64,000 nt of DNA. Source: Asterias amurensis (lineage: Eukaryota; Echinodermata; Asteroidea; Forcipulatida; Asteriidae). The stretch spans positions 2,619,501-2,683,500 of the forward strand of contig NC_092660.1 of the NCBI RefSeq assembly GCF_032118995.1, in the 5' to 3' direction. A program made the position numbers and the translations under genes. Shown here one piece after another: positions 35,146 through 47,508 of this stretch (within the stretch, counting starts at the first letter, position 1; each line of letters starts with the position of its first letter). The notes beneath the pieces are model-generated. The model was given only the letters and a program-made list of their open reading frames with translations. It was not told the DNA's origin and did no database searches.

Positions 35146-37290
35146 AATATAATCACAGTTTTAAATTGGGTCTAAGTCTCTCACAGAGAGGGGTAATTAT
35201 AATGTCATTTCCTTGCATCGGGTTGACAAGTGTGCGAGGAAACTGAAAGCATCGAAATCCGAAGTCACATTTCGGTAATTCCAAGCGCTTTGCAATTTTT
35301 CCTATGGTTCAAAAGGGAACGATCAGTCAAAGATGCAAGGATGAATTTAAGCTCTCATTCCCCTTGGACTAAACCCATATATATGTCGTTTCACATCGGT
35401 AAATTCCAAAGACCAGCCAGTATACGAACATGCATAAAATAACAAATCTTTGAAAACATTTACTCCATAGGTCATCGAAGTTGCAAGAAAATAATGCAAG
35501 AAAAAACACCCATGTTGCACTTTAATTTGTGTGCTTTCAGCTGCCCAAACCTTAAAGGGCTGGAGGGAACAAGACCTGGCACTTTGTGTACACAATCCGA
35601 ACATTCAAAACAGCTCTGCTTTGCGCATTTGCGCCGTGATAAGAATATGTGCGTTACAGAATAAAACATATAATATCCTTGCACTTTTTACGATCCGAAA
35701 AAAAAGCAAAACAAGTTTGACATCTCGGGTTTTCCACGTACAGGACTAGCTATTTTGAAGAAGAAAAAAAACCTCTAATTTGTTCTTTATGCACAATCAA
35801 AAACTCACTCTCCGTAACACCCAAATATAGAAACAGATAACAAAACACATCTGAACAAACAACCGAAATTTATTGATTTCCTTTCAAAATAAAGTATTCA
35901 AAGATCTGAATAAAATACAATTTAGCTGTGTCCACTCTATAAAAGCTGTTCAGGTAAATCTCTTTCCCAGCACCAACACCCAAAAAGGTATAAAACTTTT
36001 ATATTTTATACGTTTCATTTAAATCTTACAAGGCCTAGCCAAAAATAACAATAGAATAACATTTCTCATCATATTATCTGAAACTATCTTAAAATTCTGT
36101 CCGACCAAACACCGCGTTTATTGCAAAATAACAATATAGCACGACCACCGGTTCTTTTTAGACACGAAAAGGGGAAATTCACACCGTGTTACCGCATACC
36201 TCACCAATAGCTATACCGACATGCAAATTCAAAATCTTTTCGATTCCTTAATATAACATGTATCAATTAAAAAAAAAAATTATACCGACAGAGCTAGATA
36301 TTTATATAGGATGAACCTTTGATATAGGAGCAAAAAAGGGCATGTTGTTTGGTTCTATTCGGCAATATATTCGGAACAATCGAACCGGACGTACGTAAAA
36401 CGGAAAAGCTCATCCGCGCAGGAGTACAACCAACGGAATGCACTTTTGAGAATAAAGGGCCAGAATAGAGTCTAATCTCACAGGATTCAAACAATATATT
36501 TCAGAGGGAAAGCAGTTATTAAATTCTGACTACTTATAGAGCATGCTTATACTTAGTGGAATTGGTCCTTTGTCAACGCTTTAGGATTTTATGCGTTGCT
36601 CGTAATTGCCTATCCGATCAGTGGTTTTTTTTACAGTGTCCACAAAATATAACCCGCAAGTTTATTTGCCAACTTGCCTAAAACTTAATAACATTATGCG
36701 TAATTACAATAGAAACAATAGGCTGTAAACGTTATACCCATAGGACCTCATAAATCATTCCTGTACCACAAAACAAATCACGAAAAAATGGGGAAAAAGA
36801 CAAAATATTTACCACTGGATACTGTAATCTACCGAAATCTGTTTTTACGTTACATAAACCAATTTCTTAAACACCTGGGTTCCATTGTTTTAAAAATGTG
36901 CGCATTATACAGCAGACCGGAGTTATACAAATGGTAGAGTTGTAAAAATAAATCTTAGATACTCTTTTTAATATTTTATAATATTGTAACTGAATAAGCC
37001 TCGTTATGTTATCATAGGGCTAGAACCTACTGTTCACTCCTGAGTTCTGTATACAAAAAAATCCACAGGCAAATCACTTGGGTGGGATTCGAACACGGGA
37101 AAGTACGGAGTGTACTGCTTTATACACATCGATGTGTAACGTTAAAAACAGGTCTTATTGGTTATCCCTGATGCAAAACTAACATCCAGTGTTAGCAGCG
37201 TGATGAGTGCATTCGGGTTGACGTTAGTTGTCAGTGAATGACGGCAGTTATCGGTGAATGGCGGTAAGTATCGTTGAAAAGACGACCAAA

Positions 37291-37431
37291 GGGAGACTTT
37301 TGGGACGTTTGGTGGCAGCAGACTTACCAGGTAATATCCATTGTTCTCGGTAATGTGCGCATGCTCAGAACTACGTAAACAATGGAAATTTACTTGGTAA
37401 GTCTGCTGCCACCTAGCGTTCCAAAGTCTCC
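37291..37431. mobile_element. Family D TIR element
   Basis: The ends 'gacttttgggacg' and 'cgttccaaagtc' are inverted. Each arm continues as 'tggtggcagcagacttacc'/'ggtaagtctgctgccacct'. The middle has 'cggtaatgtgcgcatgctc'. It lies just downstream of the alternative Mpv17 exon. Confidence 0.88.
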
Positions 37432-37473
37432 TATTGTTGAAGGCACCACTGGCACAGCATGTTTTGGCAGTCA

Positions 37474-37605
37474 TTAGTTGTGGTTGATGAACGATAAAAA
37501 TACATCCCACAGCAAGATGAAGACGTTGACATAGATTACGCGTAGGTTGGGCGGAACAAAAAAGAAATTTACAGCCTGGACAGGAGGCCACACGCAGATG
37601 TCCAC
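37474..37605 (-). CDS. Mpv17-family last exon, second copy (alternative or paralogous)
   Basis: Reading the minus strand, AG at the acceptor 'cgtttttag' is followed by 43 codons and TAA. It encodes VDICVWPPVQAVNFFFVPP, then N-L-R-V-I-Y-V-N and LLWDVFLSF. It aligns without gaps to the last exon at 49147-49290, with 25 of 43 residues identical by my count, and starts in the same phase (0). It keeps the family signature W-P-x-x-Q-x-x-N-F-x-F-V-P, though the D-W is D-I. Exon 3 at 55519 ends in phase 0, so it could splice here. No companion exons were found between 37.6 and 49.1 kb. Confidence 0.78.
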   Translation of the reverse strand: MDICVWPPVQAVNFFFVPPNLRVIYVNVFILLWDVFLSFINHN

Positions 37606-38334
37606 CTAAAAACGAAAATAAACAATTAGGCACTTGAATCGGGGGAGTTCTTCTTCTTCAAGGTCACGGAGTCTCTAACAAGATGGGGTAAACAAAATAT
37701 TGAAAAAGAGAAACATTATTACAAAATAACATTTCTTTAGAGCGAAATGAGTTATTTCATTACCGAAATACCACTCAGGCCTTGCTCAAAGCTTTTTGTT
37801 AAGTAGCCAACCAGTAACTTGCCCCAAGAACTGTTAGTAGTCCTGATTTTAAGTGTATACATTTTCCATTAATTTACAGTGTTTTGTTTGCTTGATTGGT
37901 TTAGTCGACATAATAATTCGCGAGAGTGTTTTTATTATCACAATCAGTGTTTACATATTAAAACGGAATCACATGAACAATTCATCGTTGTTTTCATCAG
38001 GCGCGATCTTGGTTTGACAAGATTGATAGTTATGCACATAAGACAACAATAAAATTATCTTTGTAAGAAAATTATTACTTAACAGGAGGCGTTTATGAGA
38101 TGTATGGAGCTCTAGAAGTGCCATCCGACTTAAATTTATATTTGCATCCTATGAAATATGTTACTGCAGGATGCTGACATCATAAACGTAAGATGACGAC
38201 ATCATGAGATGATTTATCTATGAATCCGTGACAACATCCTAAAGTATTTGATGTCATTTTCCAGGATAAAGTTTATCCAAGGATGTTGACATCCGTAACG
38301 TACAATGTCAACTTCACGAAATAAGGGCTTCAGG

Positions 38335-38505
38335 TCTTAAATCTTTCAGAATTCGGGTGAGATATTACCTCTTTCTCAAAAAGTATGCTACTTCAGGGGA
38401 AGCCAATGCTCACATTCTATTAACAGCTCTCCCATTGCAAGTTTTTATGCTATAAATTATTTCGAGTACAACTACCAATAGTACCCAGTGTTTTTTTTTA
38501 AAGGC
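38335..38505 (-). mobile_element. Family A element, partial
   Basis: It shows 'gatattacctctttctcaaa', 'ggggaagccaatgctcac' and the end 'accaatagtacccagtg'. Half of the element is missing. Confidence 0.7.
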
Positions 38506-39077
38506 CCTCACTAGATATGTCCTTAGAGATGTTATTACCTCAGTCGTGAAGACGCCATCCTACTTACAGAATGCTTTCATGTAAAAAATATATATCTGGA
38601 AGACAACATCCAACATAAGAGAGTCGTATTCCCGAATCAAATTATCTTTATGCTTCTTAAATGAATATGGTTTTCCCCTGAGAACGTATTCATTAAACTG
38701 GCACGATGGCTTTTTAAAAGGGCGACCACGATAAGTACGCCAAGAGATCGTCGCCTGAGATCGATTGAATAAATTGACCGCCCAGCGAAGCAGCCATGCA
38801 GCTATAACTAACTCTGACTGACATATAGCGAGGAGGCAAGTTATAATATTATATCCTTGCTTGATTTCAGACATTTGCGGGTTACGAATGACATCTTAAT
38901 CGAAAATAAAAGAGCATGGTTTTGTTGATTAATACGACAACAGAATGCCGCGATGTGATCGTTCACGCACGGCCGCATACCAGACACAGCGGGGGGGGGG
39001 GGGGGGGGGGAGTACAAAATAGATTGTTTCCTCGTATACCAAGCTGTATCTCTTAATTCTTGCTGAATGTATCAGTA

Positions 39078-39300
39078 ACTAAAAGGCAGTGAACACTATT
39101 GGTAATTAATCAAAATAATTGTTAGCATAAAAACCTACTTGGTAAAGAACAATGGAGAGATGTTGGTAGTATAAAACATTGTGGGAAATGGCCCCTCTAA
39201 AGTAACGTAGTTTTTGAGAAAGAGGTAACTTCTCACTCAAAATTTATACTTCAGGTCTGAAGTATTTTTAGGCGTCTGAAAGCACACACAACTGTGAGCA
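39078..39300 (+). mobile_element. Family A element, left part
   Basis: It starts 'aaaggcagtgaacactattg' and ends at 'gaaagcacacacaactgtg'. The right TIR is lost. Confidence 0.75.
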
Positions 39301-41189
39301 TTCCATAATATGGCCGTTTACAATGGTTGGGCACTTCGACCCGCCTTGATGCACATCTCGGCACGTTTTGCGTACAATTTCCTGATACTTGTAGGGTGCC
39401 CTTGGTCAAGGAGAAAGTGCCTTAGTGCCCTTGCCTTTCCAAAAATGAAGCATACAGGCCGGGGTGCTTTTTATAGAAAGTAAGTCTACGGCTTTAATAT
39501 TTGGATCAATTGCCACAGGTTTCCTTCCGTTTAAGTATATCACTTTCAAGTTAAACGACGAATAGTAGGTCACTGTTTCATCAGCACCAAATTAACCTTC
39601 TCATAATTTAATTTTAGAAATTCAATTTCACCGGACGTCCTTACTGCTCTGTTTTATTTCTAGGTCATATATGTGACTGTATAACACAGATATAGAACCT
39701 ATGCATGTCGAATGAAGCATTCAGATGTAAGAACTGCTTTTAAAAAAAACCTCACAATCACAGAGTTATATAAACCGTTTTGGTCATCCCACTATACATC
39801 ACAATCAAAAGAATGTAACCACGGATTTTGAAACCTTTTATTAATCAAGTTTTTAGCAATGACATGAATCCCTATCCACTGTGAATGAAGATGTATGTAA
39901 TATAATTTACATGTAGAAGTTTCAGCTTCATTAGTCGTCAAGTTTTTGATTAAAAAGAGGAAAATCACAGAGCAATGTTACAGAGAGAGTCGCGTTAATC
40001 CGTTGTACGTGCTTTAAAATAAATCAATCTCGCCTGGACGGAACAAAAATTCGTGACATTGTTTAACTCATTTCTTAAAAACTACGGCACCTCAGCAAGT
40101 AATACTTTACGGGAAATCTTTATCATTTCTTCAAACCTTGTAAGTTTAATGTAAATCTGTGGACATTGTGTTTTGTGTCCTACAAAAAGTACCCAAAACC
40201 TTTTAGAGCTTTTGGGAACAGTATCCTCAGTGCTTGATAAGTAGATAAACGAGCCCATCCTTATTTAGAAAAAAAAGTACAGAATTTGAAAAAAAACTGA
40301 CTAAAATGTCTCATCGCTGTGCTTTAATAAAAAAAAACTTGGCATCGCAGGTTTAAACCGTTTGGTCATGCCGCCAATGTCACAATCAAATAATGTATTA
40401 ATACATCCTTTTGAGTGACAGACAGTCGACCGTTTATTATATTACAATCAGGAGTGCCTTCCTCCATGTTACAATACAGGCGGAAGATACGAAATTGATT
40501 TTTCTCAAATCATTGGTCCCTGCTTTGCCTGTTCCCTTTGATTTTGTTTCCTTGCTGCTTGTGAGCCATAAAAACATAGCATGGCTGCCACAAAATCGAA
40601 GTTCTGCCAGAGTTTTAATTTTGAATGCAAGTTTCACAACCGTTTTTAATGACTTTTGCAAGTTATTTTTAAACCTACTACAATTAAAGAATTCTTTTTA
40701 TATAACTGAATGTATTGTGTAAAGCCAGATGGCTCGATTTAATACATAAAGCAGTTATACAAAAAAATAATTAAAAAAAACATAAAAATAAAAAATAAAA
40801 ATCATCTTAAGATGTTTCAATATCGCCAATCCCATAGTGATTTGTATTGTGACATCACACTTTGCTTAGTAATAAAAATTGATACACAGTTAAGATCGAT
40901 CTTCACTCTTATCGGTTTCTGACGATTAAAGTAGACAGATAGACAGACAGACAAACAAACAAACAAACAAACAAACAAACACACAAACAACGGCACACGC
41001 CCGTTGCGTCAGTTAGACAGAATGAACTACGGGAGTTGTTCACCAAGACGTGAGTTTTTGTTTTTTTCAGTGCTCTGTATCTTGTGATTTTCTATTGCCA
41101 TTTTGGGCGTAGTGCTGCATTATGCAGCGCTTCGTAAAACAAAAGTAAAAACTAATCTCCCTGCTGACTCAAAGAACTAACCATAAGCA

Positions 41190-41750
41190 TGATCGCCATG
41201 AACATCAATACTATTATTACAATAGTTGGTATCTATTATTAAACTCAATATATTCACTGCAAATTGATGATCGTCTCAAATTTTCTTTGGCATTTTGTTT
41301 TACAAATTTGACTTGTCATATTTTGTAACGAATTGAACCTGCATGCAAAGCTTTACAAAAACAATTTTAAAGTGACGTAAAACATGACCACTCAAAACAT
41401 CAAAAGTATAGTTACAATATTTAGTTTCAATTATTATCATTTTAATATCTTCACTGTAAATTGATGATCGTTTCGTATTTTCTTTGGCAACTTGTTTTCC
41501 AAGTTTGACTTTTCGAGGTATGAAACGAATAACCTGTGCTGCTGCATGCAGAGCTGTATAATTTATTAAACAAATGTATAGTAAAATCTATTCTAATAAT
41601 TCATCAAAGTAAAACATGATCACTCAAAACCTTAAAAGTTATAAATTCAATATCTTCATTGGAAATATTTATGATCGTCCAGTATTGTCTTTGGCAACTT
41701 GTTTACAAATTTGACTTTTCAAAGTATAAGAAACGCATAACCTTTACACT
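41190..41750 (+). repeat. Degenerate ~200-bp tandem repeat, three copies
   Basis: A block with 'gatgatcgt', 'ttctttggca', 'acaaatttgactt' and 'gaacctgcatgca'-like sequence recurs near 41263, 41463 and 41671. Copies are diverged and AT-rich. Confidence 0.65.
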
Positions 41751-41875
41751 TACACTAATTCTGAAGACTGTTGATAATAATATACAAAGTATGATACATG
41801 AAACGCTATAGTAGTGCACTCAGATAGTTTATAGTTCGCTAATGGATTTCACTTCAAATAAAATATTCGACTATT

Positions 41876-42240
41876 GTAAAGGCAATTGACACATTGGGTA
41901 ATTGTCAAAGACCTATATTTTCAATTAGTGTTCCCCCATCATATGCATAAAATAACAAACCTGAAAATTTTGCTCCATTGGTCATCGAAGCAAGTTGCAA
42001 ACAAAAATGAAAAGATACAACCTTTTTTTAAACCAATTTGTGTGCTTTCATGTATCTGAGAAAACTTCAGGCTTGAAGTATTGCTCGGAGAAATTACATC
42101 TTTCCCAAAAACACTATGTTACTTCAGAGGGAGCCGTTTCTCACAATGTTTTATCAACAGCTCTCAATTGCTCGTGACCAAGTAAAGTTTTTATGCTAAC
42201 AACTATTATGAGTATTTACCAATAGTGTCCAGTGCCCTTA
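41876..42240 (-). mobile_element. Family A element sharing its flank with the 57-kb copy
   Basis: A reverse copy with ends 'aggcaattgacacattggg' and 'accaatagtgtccagtgcc'. Both the interior and about 75 bp beyond the right end match 57035-57480, so the flank was copied too. Confidence 0.8.
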
Positions 42241-42385
42241 TATGGTCACAAACTGACAACTGGTCAGAAAAGATTACAGATGTCTGGGCCTTTAATACCA
42301 AGATTTGGGTCACTGCTAATTGCTGTGACATGGGATTGGTTTACATAATTAGAGTGTACCAAAAGATAAAGTGAGTTTATTTCAG

Positions 42386-42777
42386 TTAAAGGAACACGTT
42401 GCCTTGGATCGGTCGAGTTGGTCTTTGAAAAGCGTTTTGTAACCGTTTGTTATAAAATGCATAATGGTTAGAAAGATGTTGTACAAGTAGAATACAATGA
42501 TCTACACAAGTATGCCTCGAAATTGCGTGGTTTTCTGTTTACCTCGTCCAATAACACGGTCGGCCATTTATGGGAGTCAAAATTTTGACTCCCATAAATG
42601 GCCGACAGTGATAGTTCGCGACGTAAAAAGAAAACCGTGAAATTTTGAGTGATACTTGTGTGGATCATTATATTCTACTTTTAAAACATCTTTCTAACTA
42701 TATGCATTTCATAACAAACGGGTTCAAAAGCTTTTTGTAGTCCAACTCGTCCGATCCAAGGCAACGTGTTCCTTTAA
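42386..42777. mobile_element. Family B foldback element, TTAA-flanked
   Basis: The same structure as the 30120 copy, with the central palindrome 'gggagtcaaaattttgactc' and TTAA at both ends. Confidence 0.9.
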
Positions 42778-42966
42778 TAGTTTGGTACAAATTCTTGATT
42801 TCCAGGTCACAATAGATATAGTTCCGTAGTGCAAGATACATGTTTCGGAACAATTCAAACGGGTAGTTTTTAACAATGTTCAACTCCTCGGTGCTCTTTA
42901 TCCTGTAAAATTTGTTATGACCTGACTTCTTTGTTGTTGAGTAACTACCGACGTGACCCTACATTT

Positions 42967-43357
42967 AAGGGCACTGGACAATGCTGGCTTTTACTTACAA
43001 TAATTGTTTGCATAGAAACTTATTTGGTAACAAGCAATGGAGAGCTGTTGATTATAAAACGTTGCGAGAAACGGCTCCCTCTGAAGTTACATAGTTTTCA
43101 AGAAAGAAGTAATTTTCCACTTAATTATTTTAATTTGATTTTGAGACCTCGAAATTAGATTTTCAGGTCCCGAAATCAATCATCTGAAAGCACACAACTT
43201 CGTCTGTCAAGGGTGTTTTTTTCTGTCGATATTATCTCGCAACTTCGACAACCAATTGAGTTTAAAATTTCCCAGATTTTTTATTGTGTGCATATGTTGA
43301 GATACACCAAGTGAGAAGACTGGTCTTTGACAATTACCAATAGTGTCCAGTGTCTTA
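42967..43357 (+). mobile_element. Family A element (full length)
   Basis: The ends are 'aagggcactggacaatgct' and 'accaatagtgtccagtgtc'. The central inverted 'gagacctcgaaatta' segment is present. Confidence 0.82.
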
Positions 43358-43774
43358 AAAAATCACATTGCATGATTATCAATGCTAACCATGGGGGGGG
43401 GGGGGTTGTATTATTTAGAAAGCTATCCATGCTTACTTTTTTAAATTAAAAAAAAAACTACATGCGAAACTTTCTTCTAAAGCAATTTTCAAAACGCGTT
43501 TTTTTTTTTTATAATCTCTTATATGATTATTTGTAACAAATTGTGATTTAAAAAGAATTCACCCCTTTGTGATGATATTTTTATTCAGGTTTTTGTGGCA
43601 TGATTGTTTTTGTTTTACTTCAGAATTGAATTCATTTAGGTACACCTTTAAATCTCAACACCCATACAAAATAACTAGCGTAAACTACATACATTAAAGC
43701 CATATTATAACAATCACTACCTGCTCAACTGGGCCCAAAATCACAGAGCTGCTTAAACCATACCGGCCATACCA

Positions 43775-44660
43775 TTAATAGGGAGCTTTCGATTTGGGAG
43801 GGCGGGCGTGCAGGACGGAACAGAACGAAGCGGTCCGGTGTGGAGGTCTCGAAGCTCCAGCGTACTCAGAGCTCCACATAACCAAATACCGTAGTATTAT
43901 GTCAAGCCGTGCCTGCGCACACCAAGCGAAAGTAGTAGATTTGAGAGCCGTGCCGAGTACACTCTCGTAGTAGACTTGTGGACAAGTCGTTTATGGTCCC
44001 ACGCGGTGAGATAGGCGAGTTGCAGCGGTGCTCTCCGCGCGCGAACTGCTGGTTGCGCTGCCCGACTCCAGGCAGCTCGCAGTAGTCGCGCAACCAGCAG
44101 TTCGCTGCAACTCGACTAACTCACCATGTGGGACCATAAACGACTTGTCCACAAGTCTACTCTCGTAGCTGTCATGGCGGCGCTCATATCGTGTGGTGAA
44201 CAAGTGGGGCGTATGCAACAGTATTGTGATAAAAGTAATCGAGTAGTAAAGTATTTGAGGAGCGGGAATTACAAAGAAGGTTCTTCTGAAAAGGGTTTTG
44301 GGTTGCCCCTCGAAAAAGCTCTCTTACGATAACAAAACAGGTCTCGAAGATTTATTTGTGCCAGTAGGGGGAGGGGTACGGGGGCAGTCAGCACAGTATG
44401 CATGCAGAGCACCGGAGACTCATGCCCACAACGACAGCATGCAACGTCATCCCGGAGAGCTTGGCACGCCAGAGATCTGAGACCGTGATTACTGCGTGCC
44501 GAAATCCCCAGTGACATCACCCGGAGCTCTGTTTCACCCCAAAACAGTTCTCAAACTCTGGAGGACGGTTACATGTTCAGTTTCGCGCATGCGCTAATCG
44601 ATTTTTCTGCACCACCACCATCCCCTCCCTCCTCACGTCCCGAATCGACAGCTCCCTAAT
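43775..44660. mobile_element. Large foldback with nested inner inverted repeat
   Basis: The outer ends 'aatagggagctttcgatttg' and 'cgaatcgacagctccctaat' are inverted about 880 bp apart. Inside, 43972-44163 is a second inverted repeat ('gtagacttgtggacaagtcg' / 'cgacttgtccacaagtctac'). A solo piece of the inner arm lies at 45745. No transposase is visible. Confidence 0.7.
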
Positions 44661-44793
44661 GCACCCAATGCTAGCCCGGAAAGTATGGTACTTTCTGTGA
44701 CCATGGATTTATAGTTCCATGATGTGATAAGTAGTTGTACAAGACAATAGGGCTTCACTGTACAGTTGTAATACTAAAGACTGGCAGTCGACT

Positions 44794-44922
44794 GGGGACT
44801 ATTGAAACGCTTGGTGGCAGCAGACTTACCAGGTAAATTAAAAGTTATCGGTAATGTGCGCGTGCTCGGAACAATGGAAATTACCTTGTAAGTCTGCTGC
44901 CACCTAGCGTTTAAAGTTCCCA
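44794..44922. mobile_element. Family D TIR element
   Basis: The ends are 'ggggactattgaaacgct' and 'agcgtttaaagttccc', with the arms 'ggtggcagcagacttacc' and 'gtaagtctgctgccacc'. About 130 bp. Confidence 0.88.
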
Positions 44923-45339
44923 CATTTAATCCAATAAATGCAAAGCGTTACTTCAAGAAACCCAGGTAGCACAGCACTCACGTAAATAAAATAATGTTAA
45001 GGATACCTATATACAACATGGGCGATTTTCACAAAAGTATTCAATAGGGAAAATATAATCAAATATCATCTACCAAACAACCCTGCGCTTAAGTGTGTCT
45101 AGCTTTAAAATAAACATGTACATACAGTTCAAAGAAATCTCCCGTTTTTTTGTTATACTATAAAGTCTACAGAATGTCTGCTCACAAACACGAATGGTTT
45201 TTGTTTTTATTTAAACTTAACACATTTCATCAGCAGAGACGATCAAATATTGGCTCATGAAAGTGGCACGATTGTGGATCTTTGTGTTTATGTAATTGCA
45301 TCACTTCCAAAGACTCCAGGTCACAGTTTAATATCAAAG

Positions 45340-45660
45340 TCTCAGTCTCCTGACGAAGACTACAGCAAACTAGTCAAAACGCTGAGAACAATTTAAGAAC
45401 TCACTCCGCATTAGTGCAGTTATAAACAATGATCCTTTAAACTAAAGTAGTGGTCCCAAGCCGATTCTCTGTACCTTCCGCCCAGATACATGTAGTAGTT
45501 AAAAAGCAGGACAGTTCTTTTCAGAACTGAAAAGTCTCCCGAACAATCCGATAAATCTACTCTGCGGTAGTAGAATAAAGCAAGACAGTTCTCTAAGAAC
45601 AAACTCTACCTGGCAAGTAGATACACACACAGTGTTACCGCAAACCAAATACATTTTGAA
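45340..45660 (-). mobile_element. Penelope-like fragment (family J), reverse copy
   Basis: The inverse of the 11085 element, sharing 'actacagcaaactagtcaaa', 'taccttccgcccagata' and 'aactctacctggcaagtaga'. The forward strand reads S-P-D-E-D-Y-S-K-L-V-K-T-L, a Penelope-like 3' motif (tentative). Confidence 0.5.
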
Positions 45661-46049
45661 ACCTCACCATGCAATCCTCAAATTATATACATGTATTAAA
45701 TAATTTTCGCTATCACGTGACTTAACGGACTTAATAGCGGAACGACTTGTCCACAAGTCTAGTATTTTGTTTGTTTTTGTTGCTAACGGTTGGTTTGCTT
45801 GATGGCACCGGTCAGCAGTCCAGTGGCTTGGGCTACAACAATTAAATGAATCGAGCGAAGATTGCCAAATTTTCAAGTGGTTTTAAATTCATACATTGTA
45901 TAATTGTAGTCACTTTCGTTTGATTGACCCACTTTCACAGATTGTATGCCACGTATGAGTATATCACACACCCCTGTTCACAAGAGATTGTTTGTTGATC
46001 TTCTTTGTTTTGAGACATTGCATGGCGAGGTGTCAATGTGCATGTATTT

Positions 46050-46345
46050 TTGGTTTGCGGTTACACCATTATTTACTTTTCTGTGGAGATGTTTGTTCTT
46101 TGGGAACCAGGTCTTGCTTTTTATTCTAATAAACCACGGAGTTGATTTCGAAATTCCGAAGATAACTTAGATCTAAAAAAGAACTGTCCTGCTTATTAAC
46201 TACTATCTTGGTGGAAGGTATGAAATCAGCCAGGACTAATACTTTTGCTTAGTGGATCGAGGGAAGGGGACTTCTCGTTATTAACGTCACTGCCGCGGAG
46301 TTAGTTCTTAAATCGGCCACAACGGTTCGATATAATGCTTGCCAG
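46050..46345 (+). mobile_element. Penelope-like fragment (family J)
   Basis: Contains 'aagaactgtcctgctt', 'ttggtggaaggta' and 'ctgccgcggagttagttctt', as at 11085-11360. Confidence 0.5.
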
Positions 46346-46566
46346 TTTGCTGTTGTATGTACAGATTGAATTGCAGCAACAAAGTAACATCAAAAGAAAA
46401 CTACAATAGTCATTAAGTCAATGCGATTGTGTAATGAATAATTTGTATCGCCCCCCTTCACAGTTGACTTGTCAACATTGATGATGACATTTTGTAGCCT
46501 CAATATGTACTTTCTTTCATTGTGATGATACATGCTACCATTAACTAATGCCTTATAGCAATTAAT

Positions 46567-46752
46567 CAGTTACGAGCATTTGTAGCCAGGTAAAAAAGGC
46601 TTCAAGAACTAATCACCATAAAAATTACCAAGAGCCGTTAATGAGAGACACCTATTGTTCAGTTACGAGCATTTGTAGCCAGGTAAAAAAGGCTTCAAGA
46701 ACTAATCACCATAAAAATTACCAAGAGCCGTTAATGAGAGACACCTATTGTT
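46567..46752 (+). repeat. Exact 93-bp tandem duplication
   Basis: Bases 46567-46659 are repeated without visible change at 46660-46752, starting 'cagttacgagcatttgtagc'. The lack of divergence means it is recent, or an assembly artefact. Confidence 0.92.
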
Positions 46753-46938
46753 CCGTAGTGAAGTATCACATTCAAAGTTATTCAATGACAATATTTACGA
46801 TAACTTTACATGCAGTGTAGGCCAGGGCCTATACAATACATAATAAGCCTCTAAGTGTGTGTCTCTTAAAATTTGAACCATGATTCTAATCATTTACTGC
46901 AAGAGTCTGTCGGGGACTGTTGAGGGCTAATGGCAATT

Positions 46939-47078
46939 GGGAGAAATTTAAACGCTAGGTGGCAGCAGAATTACCAGGTAAATTGTCATTTTTTAATAGT
47001 TCTGAGCATGTGCAGTACATTACTGAGAAAAATGGATTACCGGGTAAGTCTGCTGCCACCTAGAGTCCCGAAAGTCCT
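46939..47078. mobile_element. Family D TIR element
   Basis: Both arms are intact ('acgctaggtggcagcag' and 'ctgctgccacctagagt'), with outer ends 'gggagaaattt' and 'cgaaagtcctc'. Confidence 0.88.
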
Positions 47079-47508
47079 CAACAACATCAACAATTTATGA
47101 GTAACTATCCAAATTTTTATTTGTAAAGGTAAACAAATATTGTCCACTGTCATGCCATATGAAAGTGCCCGACTTGGAAGCATTTTCGAAACTATGGTTC
47201 AGCCTAACAGGCTCTGTCTTATGCTCCGCCAGTCATTTTGAAAAGGTACACAATTGGCACTTGGTTCAAACAGGTAGACGGAGCCTAAGCCAGGAGCCCA
47301 CAAGCCTAAGCCGTGATTTTAAAAACATGCATAACGTCATAAACTTACAACTGTTTGAGTATAGACCTGGGCCCTTTTCTTAAGTTCAACTTTGACTCAA
47401 GCCTGGCTCCAGCTTGGGCTCCGGTGGGCTCCAATTTGGCTCCGGTTGGGCCCCCTCGTCAATTTTGGAGCATAGTGTATCTTGCATGGAGTTTCCAAAA
47501 TCAAACAG

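Larger units (their letters stand above)
27626..37473. other. Repeat-rich interval after the GPCR
   Basis: No gene can be assembled here. Elements of families A, B, C, D, E and G and a SINE are listed separately. Non-repetitive stretches at 29450-30100, 30510-30870, 32870-33480, 33740-34480 and 35550-37290 show nothing recognisable. A few exon-like + strand fragments at 31257-32400 and 34490-34731 are discussed as a finding. Confidence 0.45.

Noticed and set aside
37142..37633. A 163-residue minus-strand frame rich in cysteine
   Set aside because: It is a shifted frame over a family D element and the second Mpv17-type last exon; the conserved frame is the other one.
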